The translations under genes and the position numbers were made by a program. Of a DNA stretch of 64,000 nt, positions 1 to 10,363 are shown in pieces (position 1 is the stretch's first letter; each line of letters starts with the position of its first letter). A model generated the notes under the pieces. That model made no database searches and had not been told where the DNA came from. It worked only from the letters and a program-made list of their open reading frames with translations. Origin of the DNA: a virus; the IMG/VR virus record IMGVR_UViG_3300017917_000405, positions 30,729-94,728 of that record; one strand, written 5' to 3'.

Positions 1-2391
1 AACTCTTGGGCCAGACTCTTTAACAAAGTTTATATATTCTGCCTCAGAGAAGATCCATCTCTTTTGAGTTGTTGTTGCTCCAGTAGAGTCTACCGCTACC
101 TTTTGGTACTCTATTCCATTATATTGAATAACCTCGTTATCTATTTTAAGAAATCCATTATATGGTCTAAGAGTTGCAGCAGCAATAAAACCAATACGAA
201 TAAACTTTACTTTTCCATCAATCGCGTTATTTGAAAGAACAACGCTTGAAAGATAGTTGTTTAGACTTGCGTAGCCAGAAGATCCGAATGCAGATCCAGT
301 TGTTGACGCAGAGTATGAAGTAAGCCTAGTTTCATAGATGTCTTGTAGATATACTCCACCAGCCAAAACCTTTTCATTAGAGTCTTGATTACCACTTCTG
401 TCAATGCTCCATACAGATTGAACAGCCAATGGGGATGAGAATCTTACTAGATCCTCTGGATTTATTACGCCACTTTGTTGTTTAAGAACAGCAATTGCTG
501 GTGAGTCTGGAGCAACATCCCTCTTCCTAATTGACTTTACTTTATATGAAACCTCGCCGTCATTTACTGGCTCAGTTACGTCTTTTGATACCGCCATAAT
601 ATTGGATAGATATGATGGTTCGGAGTACGAGTATGATGAGTCTTCTGGTGAAGATGATCTTGTAACCTCTGTTACTTCTCCAGTTGAGGTGTTAACATTA
701 ATATCTTCTGTGGTGAGCCACCATGAAACTGTTGGATCTGTTCTATTAATAATTTTGTCTTTAGTTGCAATAACTAAATATCCAAATGCGTCTATGTACA
801 TAGCGCTTTGAGTTGCCTCACAAATCTTATCAAGTACCTCTGCAGCGGTCTTTCCTTCTCCTGCATAAAAATACTGAATTGTTTCGTTATCTGTTCCTGC
901 GTCCTTAAATTTAATATTTGTGTATCCAAGTGCGTGCATTACTGTTTGAACAGCAAACGATACTGGAGAGTCTGTAAATGTCTGATGAACTAGGAATGGT
1001 GGAATTGTTTGTGATTGCAACACCTTCATAAAGTCATATAGGTCTGCGGTAACGGTATATTCTCTATCCTCATTCCAGTTTTCTGTATACATTTTCTTAA
1101 TTGGAATCTGATAATTTCTTTCAGATGGTAGCCCTTCATCAAGTAGGAATGTTTGATAGGCAGAGATTTCTATTCCCTTGCCAATTGCCCCATAAAGCAT
1201 TGATAGCGGATTGTCATTAAAGAATCCACCGTCTGTATTTGATAGAGTAATTGAACCAGTACCCATAACGGTGTTTGCAGTTGGCAAGCCAGTAGTTTGA
1301 TCTCCAATAGTAGTTGAAGCATTATAACTTTCTACATAATCAGTAAGGTCTACTGCAAGCCGTGGAGATAGTTCAATGAGTTCAAATGGTATCCCAGAGG
1401 CAGTCATTGTGTCTACTCTAAGACGAATTCCAATAATTTTATCTGCTTCCTGTTGGAATTCAGATAGTGAACTTTCACCAGTTGCCTTGTCAAACTTGGT
1501 TTGTCCTTCTACCAAGAAGTCTGCTAGTTGTGTTGGGTATTCATATCCCTCCAGCACACTCCATGAACCAACGCCGCTTGAGTTTGGAGATCCAGTCTGA
1601 CGGTAAATCCTTAGTTCTCCATCACTATTCTTTGCTGGAATATTTGTTTTTCCTGTGCTGTCAAAAATGTTTATCCAGTTATATGCTGTTCCATTCTTTT
1701 TTAGAACATCAATATAGAATCTTGATGGAACGCCAAGGTGTGTTTGATATTTAACTGTAATGACATTACACCAAAATTCTTGAGAGTATACGGCGAATGG
1801 GTACGGCCTTCCAATAGTTGCACCATTTATGTCTGTGGTGATAAAACTATTATCTGATGCCGTTGTACCTGGCACTACCCCATTTACTTCGCCGTATGTC
1901 GCAGAACACCAATATTTATAAACCATATCCTCGCCAGCAAGATATGGCTTAACCGTAGGTGATGCGGAGCCTCCAGGAATATTGTCAAGTTCGTTGACAC
2001 TAGGAAGATAATCTACAATATTTCCGTTGCCTCCAGAGAATAAATATGCAACACCTGCAGTTGGTCTAAATTGGCTAAAGCAATCGTATAAAGAGTAATA
2101 CTTATCTATAGTTAAGTTACTCTTTTCAAGAGTTTGAATGTCTGTTGGAGCAGCAAACTCATCGTCAATAACGGTGTCATAAAATACTTTATTTCTTCCA
2201 TCGACATAGTTGTTGTCTTTTATGTACGTCGGAGAACTTGATCTATAAACACCAAATTCTGATATATCTAAAATTGAATTATAATTCCACTCGCCAATAA
2301 TTCTGTGCGATGATTTTACTGAGTATGACTTTTTTAATAAATTATTAAGAGTTGTTGTATCTCCAGAAACAACTTCTGCAATTTCAATCAT
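1..2391 (-). CDS. Minor tail protein (3' end outside window)
   Basis: The minus frame is open from an ATG at 2391 to the window edge, giving at least 797 residues with no stop, so the C-terminus is missing. The ATG overlaps the stop of the upstream gene (ATGA), a translational-coupling signature seen through this operon. The protein is rich in Ser/Thr, aromatic and beta-type sequence, with no membrane segment or signal peptide. Its place just downstream of the tape measure and distal-tail-like gene is where siphoviruses encode baseplate hub or tail-tip proteins. The role is inferred from position; I recognise no enzymatic motif. Confidence 0.85.
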   Translation of the reverse strand, partial: MIEIAEVVSGDTTTLNNLLKKSYSVKSSHRIIGEWNYNSILDISEFGVYRSSSPTYIKDNNYVDGRNKVFYDTVIDDEFAAPTDIQTLEKSNLTIDKYYSLYDCFSQFRPTAGVAYLFSGGNGNIVDYLPSVNELDNIPGGSASPTVKPYLAGEDMVYKYWCSATYGEVNGVVPGTTASDNSFITTDINGATIGRPYPFAVYSQEFWCNVITVKYQTHLGVPSRFYIDVLKKNGTAYNWINIFDSTGKTNIPAKNSDGELRIYRQTGSPNSSGVGSWSVLEGYEYPTQLADFLVEGQTKFDKATGESSLSEFQQEADKIIGIRLRVDTMTASGIPFELIELSPRLAVDLTDYVESYNASTTIGDQTTGLPTANTVMGTGSITLSNTDGGFFNDNPLSMLYGAIGKGIEISAYQTFLLDEGLPSERNYQIPIKKMYTENWNEDREYTVTADLYDFMKVLQSQTIPPFLVHQTFTDSPVSFAVQTVMHALGYTNIKFKDAGTDNETIQYFYAGEGKTAAEVLDKICEATQSAMYIDAFGYLVIATKDKIINRTDPTVSWWLTTEDINVNTSTGEVTEVTRSSSPEDSSYSYSEPSYLSNIMAVSKDVTEPVNDGEVSYKVKSIRKRDVAPDSPAIAVLKQQSGVINPEDLVRFSSPLAVQSVWSIDRSGNQDSNEKVLAGGVYLQDIYETRLTSYSASTTGSAFGSSGYASLNNYLSSVVLSNNAIDGKVKFIRIGFIAAATLRPYNGFLKIDNEVIQYNGIEYQKVAVDSTGATTTQKRWIFSEAEYINFVKESGPRV

Positions 2392-2951
2392 GCTTCCACC
2401 AACGACATTGATACTGACCAGAGATCATTATACTGACCGCGCTTAATTACTGAATATGAAAAGTCCTGAAAGAATACTGGAACAACTTCCGATGCTCTTG
2501 TGAGTTTCTGATATCTATCATTACCAGTTCCCATTGCGTGAACGCGGTCGTAACAAAGAATAAGGTAGAACTCTCCAGTATGATCTTCATACCATTCAAG
2601 CATGTCATCTGCTGCTAAGTAGTTTGGATTAACCTCTGTTGATCCGTTATAGTATCTTTCTGAAATAAAGTCTAGTGATGTTGTGTTTGGATTAATGGCC
2701 CTTGATGGAATGCTTGACCAATCTAGTGAATATGTATTCTTATCTGCAATATGATAAGAACGCATTCTTCCATTAATCATTCTTTGACGATACTCAATTC
2801 TTTCTGGACTAATCTCAATAGGCGATCTGTTGTCGTCGGTGAGATATTTAAAATCTCCTGTTAAGTCTGTACCACTCAAAACTGGTGGCTCTGCACAAAA
2901 TGCGGCTATTGCTGGACGAATATACTTCTTCTCTGCACCATAATTAGCCAT
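2388..2951 (-). CDS. Minor (distal) tail protein
   Basis: A 187-residue protein directly after the tape measure gene, whose stop it touches (2951 shared), and overlapping the next gene by ATGA. In siphoviruses this slot holds the distal tail protein that starts baseplate assembly. The sequence is compact, lacks hydrophobic helices and contains many Tyr and Ser. I see no diagnostic motif, so the assignment rests on synteny. Confidence 0.75.
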   Translation of the reverse strand: MANYGAEKKYIRPAIAAFCAEPPVLSGTDLTGDFKYLTDDNRSPIEISPERIEYRQRMINGRMRSYHIADKNTYSLDWSSIPSRAINPNTTSLDFISERYYNGSTEVNPNYLAADDMLEWYEDHTGEFYLILCYDRVHAMGTGNDRYQKLTRASEVVPVFFQDFSYSVIKRGQYNDLWSVSMSLVEA

Positions 2952-5900
2952 TATCTCTTCAAACTCCTAGCGTTTTCGCGTTGGCGAGCCTTTGCAAAAA
3001 CCTTATTAGCAATTTCGTCTGCGCCTGCATTTGTACCATTGACAGTAACATTAATATTATACACCGCGCCAGAGCCTGATCCAGAAACATTTGCGCTTGG
3101 AGCAGATGGAGCAGTAAATGCTGGTCCGATCTGACCGCCCATTGCAAATCCTGGCATTTTTCCACGCTGATTCATGTAGTCAAGTGTATTTGTTCCTAAT
3201 GACGCGGCGCTTGAAGCCTTAATGACATACTCGCCATTTGAAAGCATTGCTGGAATCGAATCTGAGGTTCCGCTACCGCGACCAGAAACCCTTCCTCCAA
3301 CTGCAAATCCGATAGAGAATGGACTTCCTTGCCCTGGCGCATCTCCTCCTTCGCCACCACCAGTAATTGGAAGATATGCTGGAATGTCTTTTCCTGCCAT
3401 GGGCCAATTTGGACGGCGTGCTCCTAGGTAGTACTTCTTATACCAACCGTCTGTCCAAGGGGAAACTTGAACGCCTCCACCAGTTGAGTGAAGAATTCTA
3501 TTGTTTCCATAGTAGAATCCAACGTGGTTAGGTTGTCCAGGTGAACGTGCTAGTCTTCCACTAAGGGTTGGATCTCCCCAGAAAAGAAGGTCTCCAACCT
3601 GTAGTTGTTGTCCAGGCTTAATAGTTCCAAATTTAGAGTCTGCCATTTGTGATGGAGAGTATGCTGCAGTTTTAATTCCAGCCTTTGAAAGTACATATGA
3701 TGTAAATCCAGAGCAGTCAAATCCTTTTAGTGGGTCGCTACTGCCTGCAATATATGGAAGTGGATCAAGTTTATCAAACATTGACTTAAGGAATGATGAA
3801 ATTGATGAGGCTCCTTCTTTACCAAGTATTGGGAAGTTTGCCTCTATTCCCTTTGCATCAATATTAGACCTATTGATTCTTCTTGCAAAGTTGCCTGCAG
3901 CAGACCCAAAGAATGAATAGAATGGGTTGCTAGTTGCAAGGCCACCGTTTGCGAATCTTGGCATTCTACTATTTGGAGTAATCATTCCACTTTGGAATGG
4001 TTGGAAATATTCTGGACCTCTTTCTCCAACTATATATCCTTGACCTCTTGCAACATATCCACCAGATGCTCTTGCTCCATAACGATTTGCAAGCATTCTT
4101 TCTTCTTCTTTGCTATAGGCATTCATTGTTTGTGCTGAAGAAATTCTTCTAAATTCACTTCGTAATACACGCTCTGCCACGTCTTTATCAATTCCTAGCG
4201 TGTCTGCCATTTGTTGGAATATCGCATCAAGGAGTTTTCCATATTCTGTTGTGAGAGAGTTTCCTACTGTTTGCATAGCAGACGCAAGTTGAGTCTTAAG
4301 ACTATCAAATCCTGGTCCAAGGGCATCTCCTGCTTTAATCAAAGCGTCTTGAATTGACTTAGAGAATTGTTTTTGTTCTTCTTCTGTAATCATGCCGTCT
4401 TGCATAATCTGATCAAAGAGTTTTTGTGGTCCAGAAAGAATGTCGTTAATTTGAGCCTTTCTTCTTTCTAGATTAAAGATTTGCTTTTCAATTGCTTTCT
4501 GTGATGCCTTAACGCCATCTTGAATTGACTGTGAAAGTTTATCATTTGCATCGATCTGATCCTGAATAGCCTTGACCCGAGCGTCTGACTCTTCTTGAAT
4601 TGCTTTCTTTCTATCTTCTAGAGCCTGAATTGCAAGGTCTTTATTTCTCTGCTCAGACTCTGCAGCCATTTGTGATTGAGCAGTAATGAATCCTGCAATA
4701 TCGCCTTGAGCAAGAGCGCTTAGCGCTCCAATTCCTCTTTGACGTTGCTGCTCATCAAAACTTGCCTGTTCTTTTGCCTTTTGTAATGATTCAATTTGTT
4801 TATCAATAAGTTTAGTGCGAGCGTCTGTATTCTCCTGAATATCTTTTTGCTGTTCTTGAAGGGCATCATTTTCTTTAGCAATAGCATCTGCAGATTCTTG
4901 TGCATTCTCTTGGACAGCCTTTGATTGCTCATTTAGTTTAGTAATTCTACTATCTATACCTTGAGTTACCATGCCCTGAACTTGCTGTAATTCTTGAAGT
5001 TCTGTTTTTGCAAGTTGTCCATAAGCATTTGCTAGATTAGATATTTCTAATGCAGCCATGTTTGAAGCAGTAGCATTCTTAATAATGAAAAGTTCTGTTT
5101 CACTTAATCCGTCTGCTGCCATTTTTGCAATTCCAGGAACGCTCATTAGAGTTGCATTAAAGACAGTCATTGCTTGTTCTGCTGTTTCAGACTTTGAAGC
5201 AAGGTTTGTAAATACTTGAATAGTTGCTGGATCTGCACCAATTGAAACTAGTTGTGCTTGCATCTCTGTTGATGCTGCCTGAAGTTTTCTGAATCGCTCA
5301 TCATTATCTGTAACAGCAACAATTGAATCTACTAGAGAATTCATTCCCTGAATAGCAAGAGATGGATCTGTGGCAAATGCACCCATAATATTTTTAATTG
5401 CTGGAGCAATAAGTTCTTCTGAATATGTTGCAGACTTTCTTAAAGAATTCATTTCTTGTGTCAGTCTTTCTGACTGATTTGCAAGATCGCCATATACTTT
5501 TACATCTTGTGCAAACTGATCTGTTGGAAGACCTTCTTTAACTGCTTTTCTATATTCTTCTGCAGCAGTTGTAAATCCAAAGATATCAAAGCCCTCTTTG
5601 CCCTTGATAATTTCCTGCATCTTGCTGCTAACTTGACTTTCTTGTTTTTGAAGTTCTCCAATAATATTTGGAATGTTAGCCTGCGCTTTAATATATTCTT
5701 CCTGGGCCTTCATTGCTTGTTCTGGAGTATTTATTCCAGTAAGTTCTGCCTTGATTGATAGAACAACCTCAGTTTTTTGTGCTTGACGAGCAATCTCTTC
5801 AACAATTGCCTTTGCCTGATCTGGTCCAAAACCTCTCATAATCATTGATGAATATGCAGCAACTAATTCATTTCCAGCGGTTTCTGTTCCCAGAACTTTA

Positions 5901-8900
5901 AGTTTTTCAATAAGCGTTTGATAGTCTTCTGTTACCTGAGACTTCATTTGATCGGATAGCGTTACAGCATTCTGAACCGAGGTATCTCCTCTTAAGGCAT
6001 CAAGCGATGCCTTTATTCTATCTACACCTTCTGCTGCACTCTTTGCCTCTATGCCAAATGATTCTGCAAGTTTTTGTGATGTTTCTAGAGCAGCCCTAGT
6101 TGAAGCCTTGGCATTTTCAACGGACTCTTGATATTTACCCCACGCAATAACTGCTGCTGTAATTCCTAGGCCTACTGCAATACCGACTGGACCGCCAAGC
6201 ATACTGATGAATCTTCCTCCAGTAAGCAATGCTGAAGATCCTACCCTTGCCCCAAGACCAATCCTAGATGCATTTGCAGCAGTTTTAGATGCTGCTAATG
6301 CTTGTGTTGGATTCATTATTCCATATTGTGAAGATCTTGCTGCTAGTCCTGCAGCAGCAGCCTTAGACTGACCACTAAGAAAAACGTTTCTTCCGCCTCT
6401 TTGAAGTGCATTTCCTGCTGCTTTAAGGCCAAGGAAGCCTCTTCCAGCGCCCCCAAGTCTCGGCATTCCACTCATGAGTTGCATTGCCATGCCAGCCATA
6501 GAAGCAGCGGCAGCGAGCATTGTAAGTTTATCTGTTGCCTCTGCCATTCCATCATTCATCTGACCAAGCATTGGAAGTGCCATCATAGCCATGAATCCAG
6601 CATTCATCATTGTTCCGCTACGGCGCATCATTCCTTGCTTTAGAGATGAAACTCTTCCATTTTTATCAACATATGCTCCATTGTCTGCAAGATATGCCTG
6701 AGGAATCATTGTCTCTGCTGTTCCTCGTCCGACTGCTATTGGAGTAGTTCCCTCTGGAATTCCTGCTAGTTTTTTTCTAGTCTTTCGATCTAAAACATCC
6801 ATTCCAGTAATACTTCCAGTTGTTGCATGAAGAGGAACCGCTGGATTTCTTACTCCTGCACTTGAAGATGTTTCTTTTGAAACTCCATATTCAATAAGTG
6901 GCCTGTCACCGACTATTGTTGTCCTTGCTCTTTCATATAGAGCATCCCTTATTGCCCCTGGATCTTTTGCAGCATATATTCTTTGAAAAATATCTTCTGC
7001 AGCAGCGCGAGCATACTTTTCTTTATCATATACTGATCCAAATAGAGAATTTGGTAATAATGTAAGTTCTGTTAGTGCTGCTCTTTGTGCAAGCCTTCTT
7101 TGATATGTAGCATTTCTTCCTTCTTTATTTGGTGTTTGTTGTACAACAGCCTTAATTTCTCTTTTAAGATATTCTGCTGCTGGACCTGGCTTTACTTTCT
7201 TTTCTGCGGCATCATCTAGCATTTTTCTATATGCGCCTGTTAGTTCATCAAAGGTTACTGGTCCTTTTATTCCAAGTGTTTTATACATTTGGTTAAGATC
7301 TTGTGACTCTGCCTGTGAAATTCCAGCAAATGGTTTTCTTTCTCCTAATTTAAAGTCTGGTCCAGCAAAGTGGGAGCGTGCCCAATAATCTTCTTTTGCA
7401 CCAGGAATTGTGCGTGGATCAAAAAATAGATCTTTAGAAAATCCAAGTCTATTTGGATCAAATGGCGTAACAAAATCTCCATCTACATATCCACGAACAC
7501 TACCACTATTTATTGATCGTAGAAGAGGCGCATATTTCTTTGCTTGTTCTTTCCTAACAACAAACTCGCCTGGTTCAAGTAGTGCTGGAACAATATCTCC
7601 GCCACCGTATCCAGAAATTCCACCGCCGTTAGCCTTTTTAATTCTTGGAACTGGTGGAATTGTTGCGCCCTTTGTAATAAAGTTTGGATTTTGTGCAGCA
7701 ATTTGACCAAGCCTTCTTTGATATTGAGCAAGAAGGGTATTAAGTTCTGACAATGAAGTCTTTTGTCTATCAAAACTATTTGATAGAATATCTGTTGCTT
7801 GAGCAGCAGCAACCTGCTCTGCGTCAAGTAGTTCAAATTTTTCTGTTGGTAGGCCGAGTATTTTTCTTGAAAGGTTAACTATTCCCATGACACCCTTTTG
7901 AGTATATCCAAGGAAGTTACCCATAATACCAGCCATCATAATAAGTGGACCAGCGACTGCTACTAGCGTCCCTATAAGTTTAATTCCGCTTTTAAGTCCT
8001 TCTGGCATATTATTAAAAGCATCTGTAATTGTAGTTATTGCATCTGCGCCTTTTTGAAGAACTGGAATAAGCATATTAGTTAGAATTTCTCCAACTGGAA
8101 GCAAGGCAACCTTAATGCTTTCCATTGCTCTTTGCCATCTCATTGATGCAGACTCTGTAAGAGTCTTAATTTCGCTATTTGCAATGTCAGCAAGGTCTTT
8201 TGACGACTTGCCCATGAGTTCAAAAACTTTTTCTGTTTGAGATCCAGACTTTCCAATATTATCGAATAGGGCAGAGATTCTTGCAAACTGGTATTTGCCA
8301 AAAATTTCTTCAATAATTTGTGCTCTGCCAAATGAATCAATCTTTTCTAAAGCACCTTGTAGGCTTTGTAGCGTTGGCATAAGTTGTCCACGATTAGCAG
8401 CAACAATTCCTTCTAGGTCTACTCCAAACTTCTTGGCAACATCAGAGGCCTTCTGTGTTGGGTTAATCATTGATGCCAGACCAGACTTAATTGCGTTTGC
8501 TGCTTCTGCTGCAGGAATACCACCCTCGCGCATAGCGGTAAGCATTGCTGCAAGATCTTTAATATCTCCGCCAAGTGCGCGTACTACTGGTCCAGCCTTT
8601 GGAATTGCTGTTGTAAGGTCATCAAGGCTGGTTGTAGTTTGGTTTTCTACTGCGTTAAGGAAGTTAATTGAGTCAGCGAGTTCTTCTGTGTTTAGTTTAA
8701 ATGCTGATTGAATAGATAGTGTTGCTTGCATTGCCTGTTGGCGATCAACTTCACCAAGAACTGCAAGCCTTGTTGTCTGTGATACGGAATCAATTAATTT
8801 CTGACCCTCTAGGCCAGTTGCAGCCAAATCTGCTGCAAGTGCTGCCGTTTCTTTAGCAGCAATTCCGTAGTTCTGTGCAAAAGCAGTTGCAACTTCTTCT

Positions 8901-9613
8901 ACCTGCTGTCTAATCTTTGCAGTAGCCTGTGCATTTGATGTAACAAGATCTGATCCATAAACCTTTTGAAGCCTAGTAAGTTCTTTATCAACATCGCGGA
9001 AGGCCTTTGATGCAGTTGCAGCAAAAATTGTAAGTGGAACAGTAAGACCAACAGTTAACTGACGACCAGCCCATTGAGTATTTTTACCCCAGTCAATAAG
9101 TTTCTGTGCTCCACCCTGCACAAGAGCATTAAAAATTGACCATTGCTTTGAGGCCAATTGCATTTTTGTTGTAACGTTATCATCAATCCACTTTGGAGTG
9201 ATAACCATTCCCTGACCTCTGCCACCCTGACCACCAAGACCGATAGTAGTAGACTGCATAAGTTTAACTTGCTCATAAGCCAGTCTCTTAGCCAAAGATG
9301 CTTGTTTGGTATATGCTCTTCCTGCTTCTCTGTAATATTCTCTAAGAGTAAGTTTATTTCTAGCGAGTGCTTTACCAAATTGATCTGTTGCAGTAGCAAG
9401 TTCTACAAACGATGTTCTATATCCACCAATTGTTCCTAAAGATGCAACAAAATCTTTTGTTGCCGCCATTTTTGCACGTTGAGCAGCAACGCTCATGCTA
9501 TTAAATGCAGCAGCAGTTAGATTAACATTTTTTGATAATACTCTTAGTGATGAGTTAGCATTAGTAAAGTCTGCATCTAGCGAAAGCCTAGTCTTAATAT
9601 TTGCGTCTGCCAT
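2951..9613 (-). CDS. Tape measure protein with C-terminal NlpC/P60 peptidase domain
   Basis: 2220 residues. Tape measure length scales with tail length, so a long flexible tail (roughly 0.3 micrometre) is expected. The N-terminal part (about residues 190-560) resembles TP901-type phage tail tape measure domains, followed by hydrophobic segments near 540-570 and 1000-1150 and long Gln/Glu/Lys coiled-coil stretches around 1560-1750. Three Gly-rich beta motifs typical of tape measures (IVGERGPE, SDSIPAMLSNGEY and a VPALLEPGEF variant) are present. An NlpC/P60 cysteine peptidase lies near 1950-2070: Cys1967 in DCSGF, His2030 in NHVGF, a third polar residue in the following LHSTGGG. This probably opens peptidoglycan during DNA entry. 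A J-domain-like helix pair without HPD lies near residues 765-825. The start codon overlaps the frameshifted chaperone stop. Confidence 0.97.
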   Translation of the reverse strand: MADANIKTRLSLDADFTNANSSLRVLSKNVNLTAAAFNSMSVAAQRAKMAATKDFVASLGTIGGYRTSFVELATATDQFGKALARNKLTLREYYREAGRAYTKQASLAKRLAYEQVKLMQSTTIGLGGQGGRGQGMVITPKWIDDNVTTKMQLASKQWSIFNALVQGGAQKLIDWGKNTQWAGRQLTVGLTVPLTIFAATASKAFRDVDKELTRLQKVYGSDLVTSNAQATAKIRQQVEEVATAFAQNYGIAAKETAALAADLAATGLEGQKLIDSVSQTTRLAVLGEVDRQQAMQATLSIQSAFKLNTEELADSINFLNAVENQTTTSLDDLTTAIPKAGPVVRALGGDIKDLAAMLTAMREGGIPAAEAANAIKSGLASMINPTQKASDVAKKFGVDLEGIVAANRGQLMPTLQSLQGALEKIDSFGRAQIIEEIFGKYQFARISALFDNIGKSGSQTEKVFELMGKSSKDLADIANSEIKTLTESASMRWQRAMESIKVALLPVGEILTNMLIPVLQKGADAITTITDAFNNMPEGLKSGIKLIGTLVAVAGPLIMMAGIMGNFLGYTQKGVMGIVNLSRKILGLPTEKFELLDAEQVAAAQATDILSNSFDRQKTSLSELNTLLAQYQRRLGQIAAQNPNFITKGATIPPVPRIKKANGGGISGYGGGDIVPALLEPGEFVVRKEQAKKYAPLLRSINSGSVRGYVDGDFVTPFDPNRLGFSKDLFFDPRTIPGAKEDYWARSHFAGPDFKLGERKPFAGISQAESQDLNQMYKTLGIKGPVTFDELTGAYRKMLDDAAEKKVKPGPAAEYLKREIKAVVQQTPNKEGRNATYQRRLAQRAALTELTLLPNSLFGSVYDKEKYARAAAEDIFQRIYAAKDPGAIRDALYERARTTIVGDRPLIEYGVSKETSSSAGVRNPAVPLHATTGSITGMDVLDRKTRKKLAGIPEGTTPIAVGRGTAETMIPQAYLADNGAYVDKNGRVSSLKQGMMRRSGTMMNAGFMAMMALPMLGQMNDGMAEATDKLTMLAAAASMAGMAMQLMSGMPRLGGAGRGFLGLKAAGNALQRGGRNVFLSGQSKAAAAGLAARSSQYGIMNPTQALAASKTAANASRIGLGARVGSSALLTGGRFISMLGGPVGIAVGLGITAAVIAWGKYQESVENAKASTRAALETSQKLAESFGIEAKSAAEGVDRIKASLDALRGDTSVQNAVTLSDQMKSQVTEDYQTLIEKLKVLGTETAGNELVAAYSSMIMRGFGPDQAKAIVEEIARQAQKTEVVLSIKAELTGINTPEQAMKAQEEYIKAQANIPNIIGELQKQESQVSSKMQEIIKGKEGFDIFGFTTAAEEYRKAVKEGLPTDQFAQDVKVYGDLANQSERLTQEMNSLRKSATYSEELIAPAIKNIMGAFATDPSLAIQGMNSLVDSIVAVTDNDERFRKLQAASTEMQAQLVSIGADPATIQVFTNLASKSETAEQAMTVFNATLMSVPGIAKMAADGLSETELFIIKNATASNMAALEISNLANAYGQLAKTELQELQQVQGMVTQGIDSRITKLNEQSKAVQENAQESADAIAKENDALQEQQKDIQENTDARTKLIDKQIESLQKAKEQASFDEQQRQRGIGALSALAQGDIAGFITAQSQMAAESEQRNKDLAIQALEDRKKAIQEESDARVKAIQDQIDANDKLSQSIQDGVKASQKAIEKQIFNLERRKAQINDILSGPQKLFDQIMQDGMITEEEQKQFSKSIQDALIKAGDALGPGFDSLKTQLASAMQTVGNSLTTEYGKLLDAIFQQMADTLGIDKDVAERVLRSEFRRISSAQTMNAYSKEEERMLANRYGARASGGYVARGQGYIVGERGPEYFQPFQSGMITPNSRMPRFANGGLATSNPFYSFFGSAAGNFARRINRSNIDAKGIEANFPILGKEGASSISSFLKSMFDKLDPLPYIAGSSDPLKGFDCSGFTSYVLSKAGIKTAAYSPSQMADSKFGTIKPGQQLQVGDLLFWGDPTLSGRLARSPGQPNHVGFYYGNNRILHSTGGGVQVSPWTDGWYKKYYLGARRPNWPMAGKDIPAYLPITGGGEGGDAPGQGSPFSIGFAVGGRVSGRGSGTSDSIPAMLSNGEYVIKASSAASLGTNTLDYMNQRGKMPGFAMGGQIGPAFTAPSAPSANVSGSGSGAVYNINVTVNGTNAGADEIANKVFAKARQRENARSLKR

Positions 9614-10268
9614 TACTCACCACCCACAATTTCATAACCAAGTCCAAGTTGAGCCATTTCAATAGACTCTGAGGATACGTTTTTACCACTTGCGCGTGCG
9701 GCAACACGAGCATAAATATCATTTAGTGTGGCTGGCGCTTGGTCATTTTCTTCTGGTGCGTTATCAAGGTCTACGCCTTGCATGGCAGCAGAAAATCTAT
9801 TATGTCGCTCTTCGCGCTTATAAATTGCATTGAGGGTGGTCGTTAATTCTTGCATTGATAGACTTGATTCAAGTTCTTCGTAGTCTCTCCAATGACCCAG
9901 AAGAAAAACTTCTGCTTCGTATGCGGCTAGGTCTAGATCTGACCAACTAGTTCCGTCACCGCCGCTTGAAGATTTGGGTCATTCAACTTGATATCAGCAG
10001 CCACCTCCAGTACTTTATACATTGTTTGAAGATCAATAGCGTCTTCAAAAACATCTTTATTTTCTGCTAAGTCTGGGGCAAATTGACGGAATGCAATTCT
10101 CGCACACTCAGATACTACGTCAAGGAATGCGATTTCATTCTCTGCTTCCTGGGCCTTTTCCCAGACCTTCATCAGTTCACGCAAGTTCTTAATGCTGAGT
10201 GGCTTAATTGTAATGTTTCTGCCATCTAGTAATTCGATTTCGATTGTTTCATAAATTTTTGTTGCCAA
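9613..10268 (-). CDS. Tail assembly chaperone, frameshifted long form (gpGT-like)
   Basis: Two overlapping frames form the classical G/GT pair before a tape measure gene. Ribosomes starting at 10268 can shift -1 at CCCAAAT (9972-9978) and continue in the frame that ends at 9613. The joined product has about 217 residues. The -1 frame is open from the slip site onward and encodes a linker (Ser/Gly-rich, then SWSDLDLAAYEAE...HWRDYEELE), a motif seen in many actinophage GT extensions. The internal ATG at 9855 is therefore probably not a real start. By analogy with lambda gpG/gpGT, the long form binds the tape measure and the short form keeps it soluble. Confidence 0.88.
9933..10268 (-). CDS. Tail assembly chaperone, short form (gpG-like)
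   Basis: The 111-residue zero-frame product ends at 9933. It is an acidic, mostly helical protein (ITIKPLSIKNLRELMKVW..., ADIKLNDPN) with the usual size and position of siphovirus gpG proteins between the major tail protein and the tape measure. It shares its N-terminus with the frameshifted long form. Its start is preceded by an AGGAGGATAATCTT-type ribosome binding site. Confidence 0.9.
   Translation of the reverse strand: MATKIYETIEIELLDGRNITIKPLSIKNLRELMKVWEKAQEAENEIAFLDVVSECARIAFRQFAPDLAENKDVFEDAIDLQTMYKVLEVAADIKLNDPNLQAAVTELVGQI
9972..9978 (-). other. Programmed -1 frameshift slippery heptamer
   Basis: On the minus strand the sequence reads GA-C CCA AAT CTT. The heptamer C CCA AAT fits X XXY YYZ in the reading frame of the short chaperone: slipping back one base re-pairs CCC AAA and enters the open -1 frame. 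The zero-frame stop lies about 40 bases further on. Seen directly; function follows from the conserved G/GT arrangement. Confidence 0.85.
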
Positions 10269-10315
10269 GATTATCCTCCTAGTGTCTGTAATAATTATAT
10301 ACTAATAACATGCAT

Positions 10316-10342
10316 AATGGCAGGGCTAAAAGCCCTGCCATT
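10316..10342 (-). terminator. Hairpin downstream of major tail protein gene
   Basis: A perfect 12-bp inverted repeat (AATGGCAGGGCT / AGCCCTGCCATT) with a 3-base loop sits between the major tail gene and the chaperone gene. The T-tract is weak, so it may be an attenuator letting the abundant tail-tube gene be expressed more than downstream genes. Confidence 0.7.
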
Positions 10343-10363
10343 ACACAAAACAATATTTAATTA

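Noticed and set aside
9613-9855. Independent 80-residue gene before the tape measure
   Set aside because: The ATG at 9855 lacks a ribosome binding site and the frame continues upstream to a slippery site, so it is the frameshift extension.
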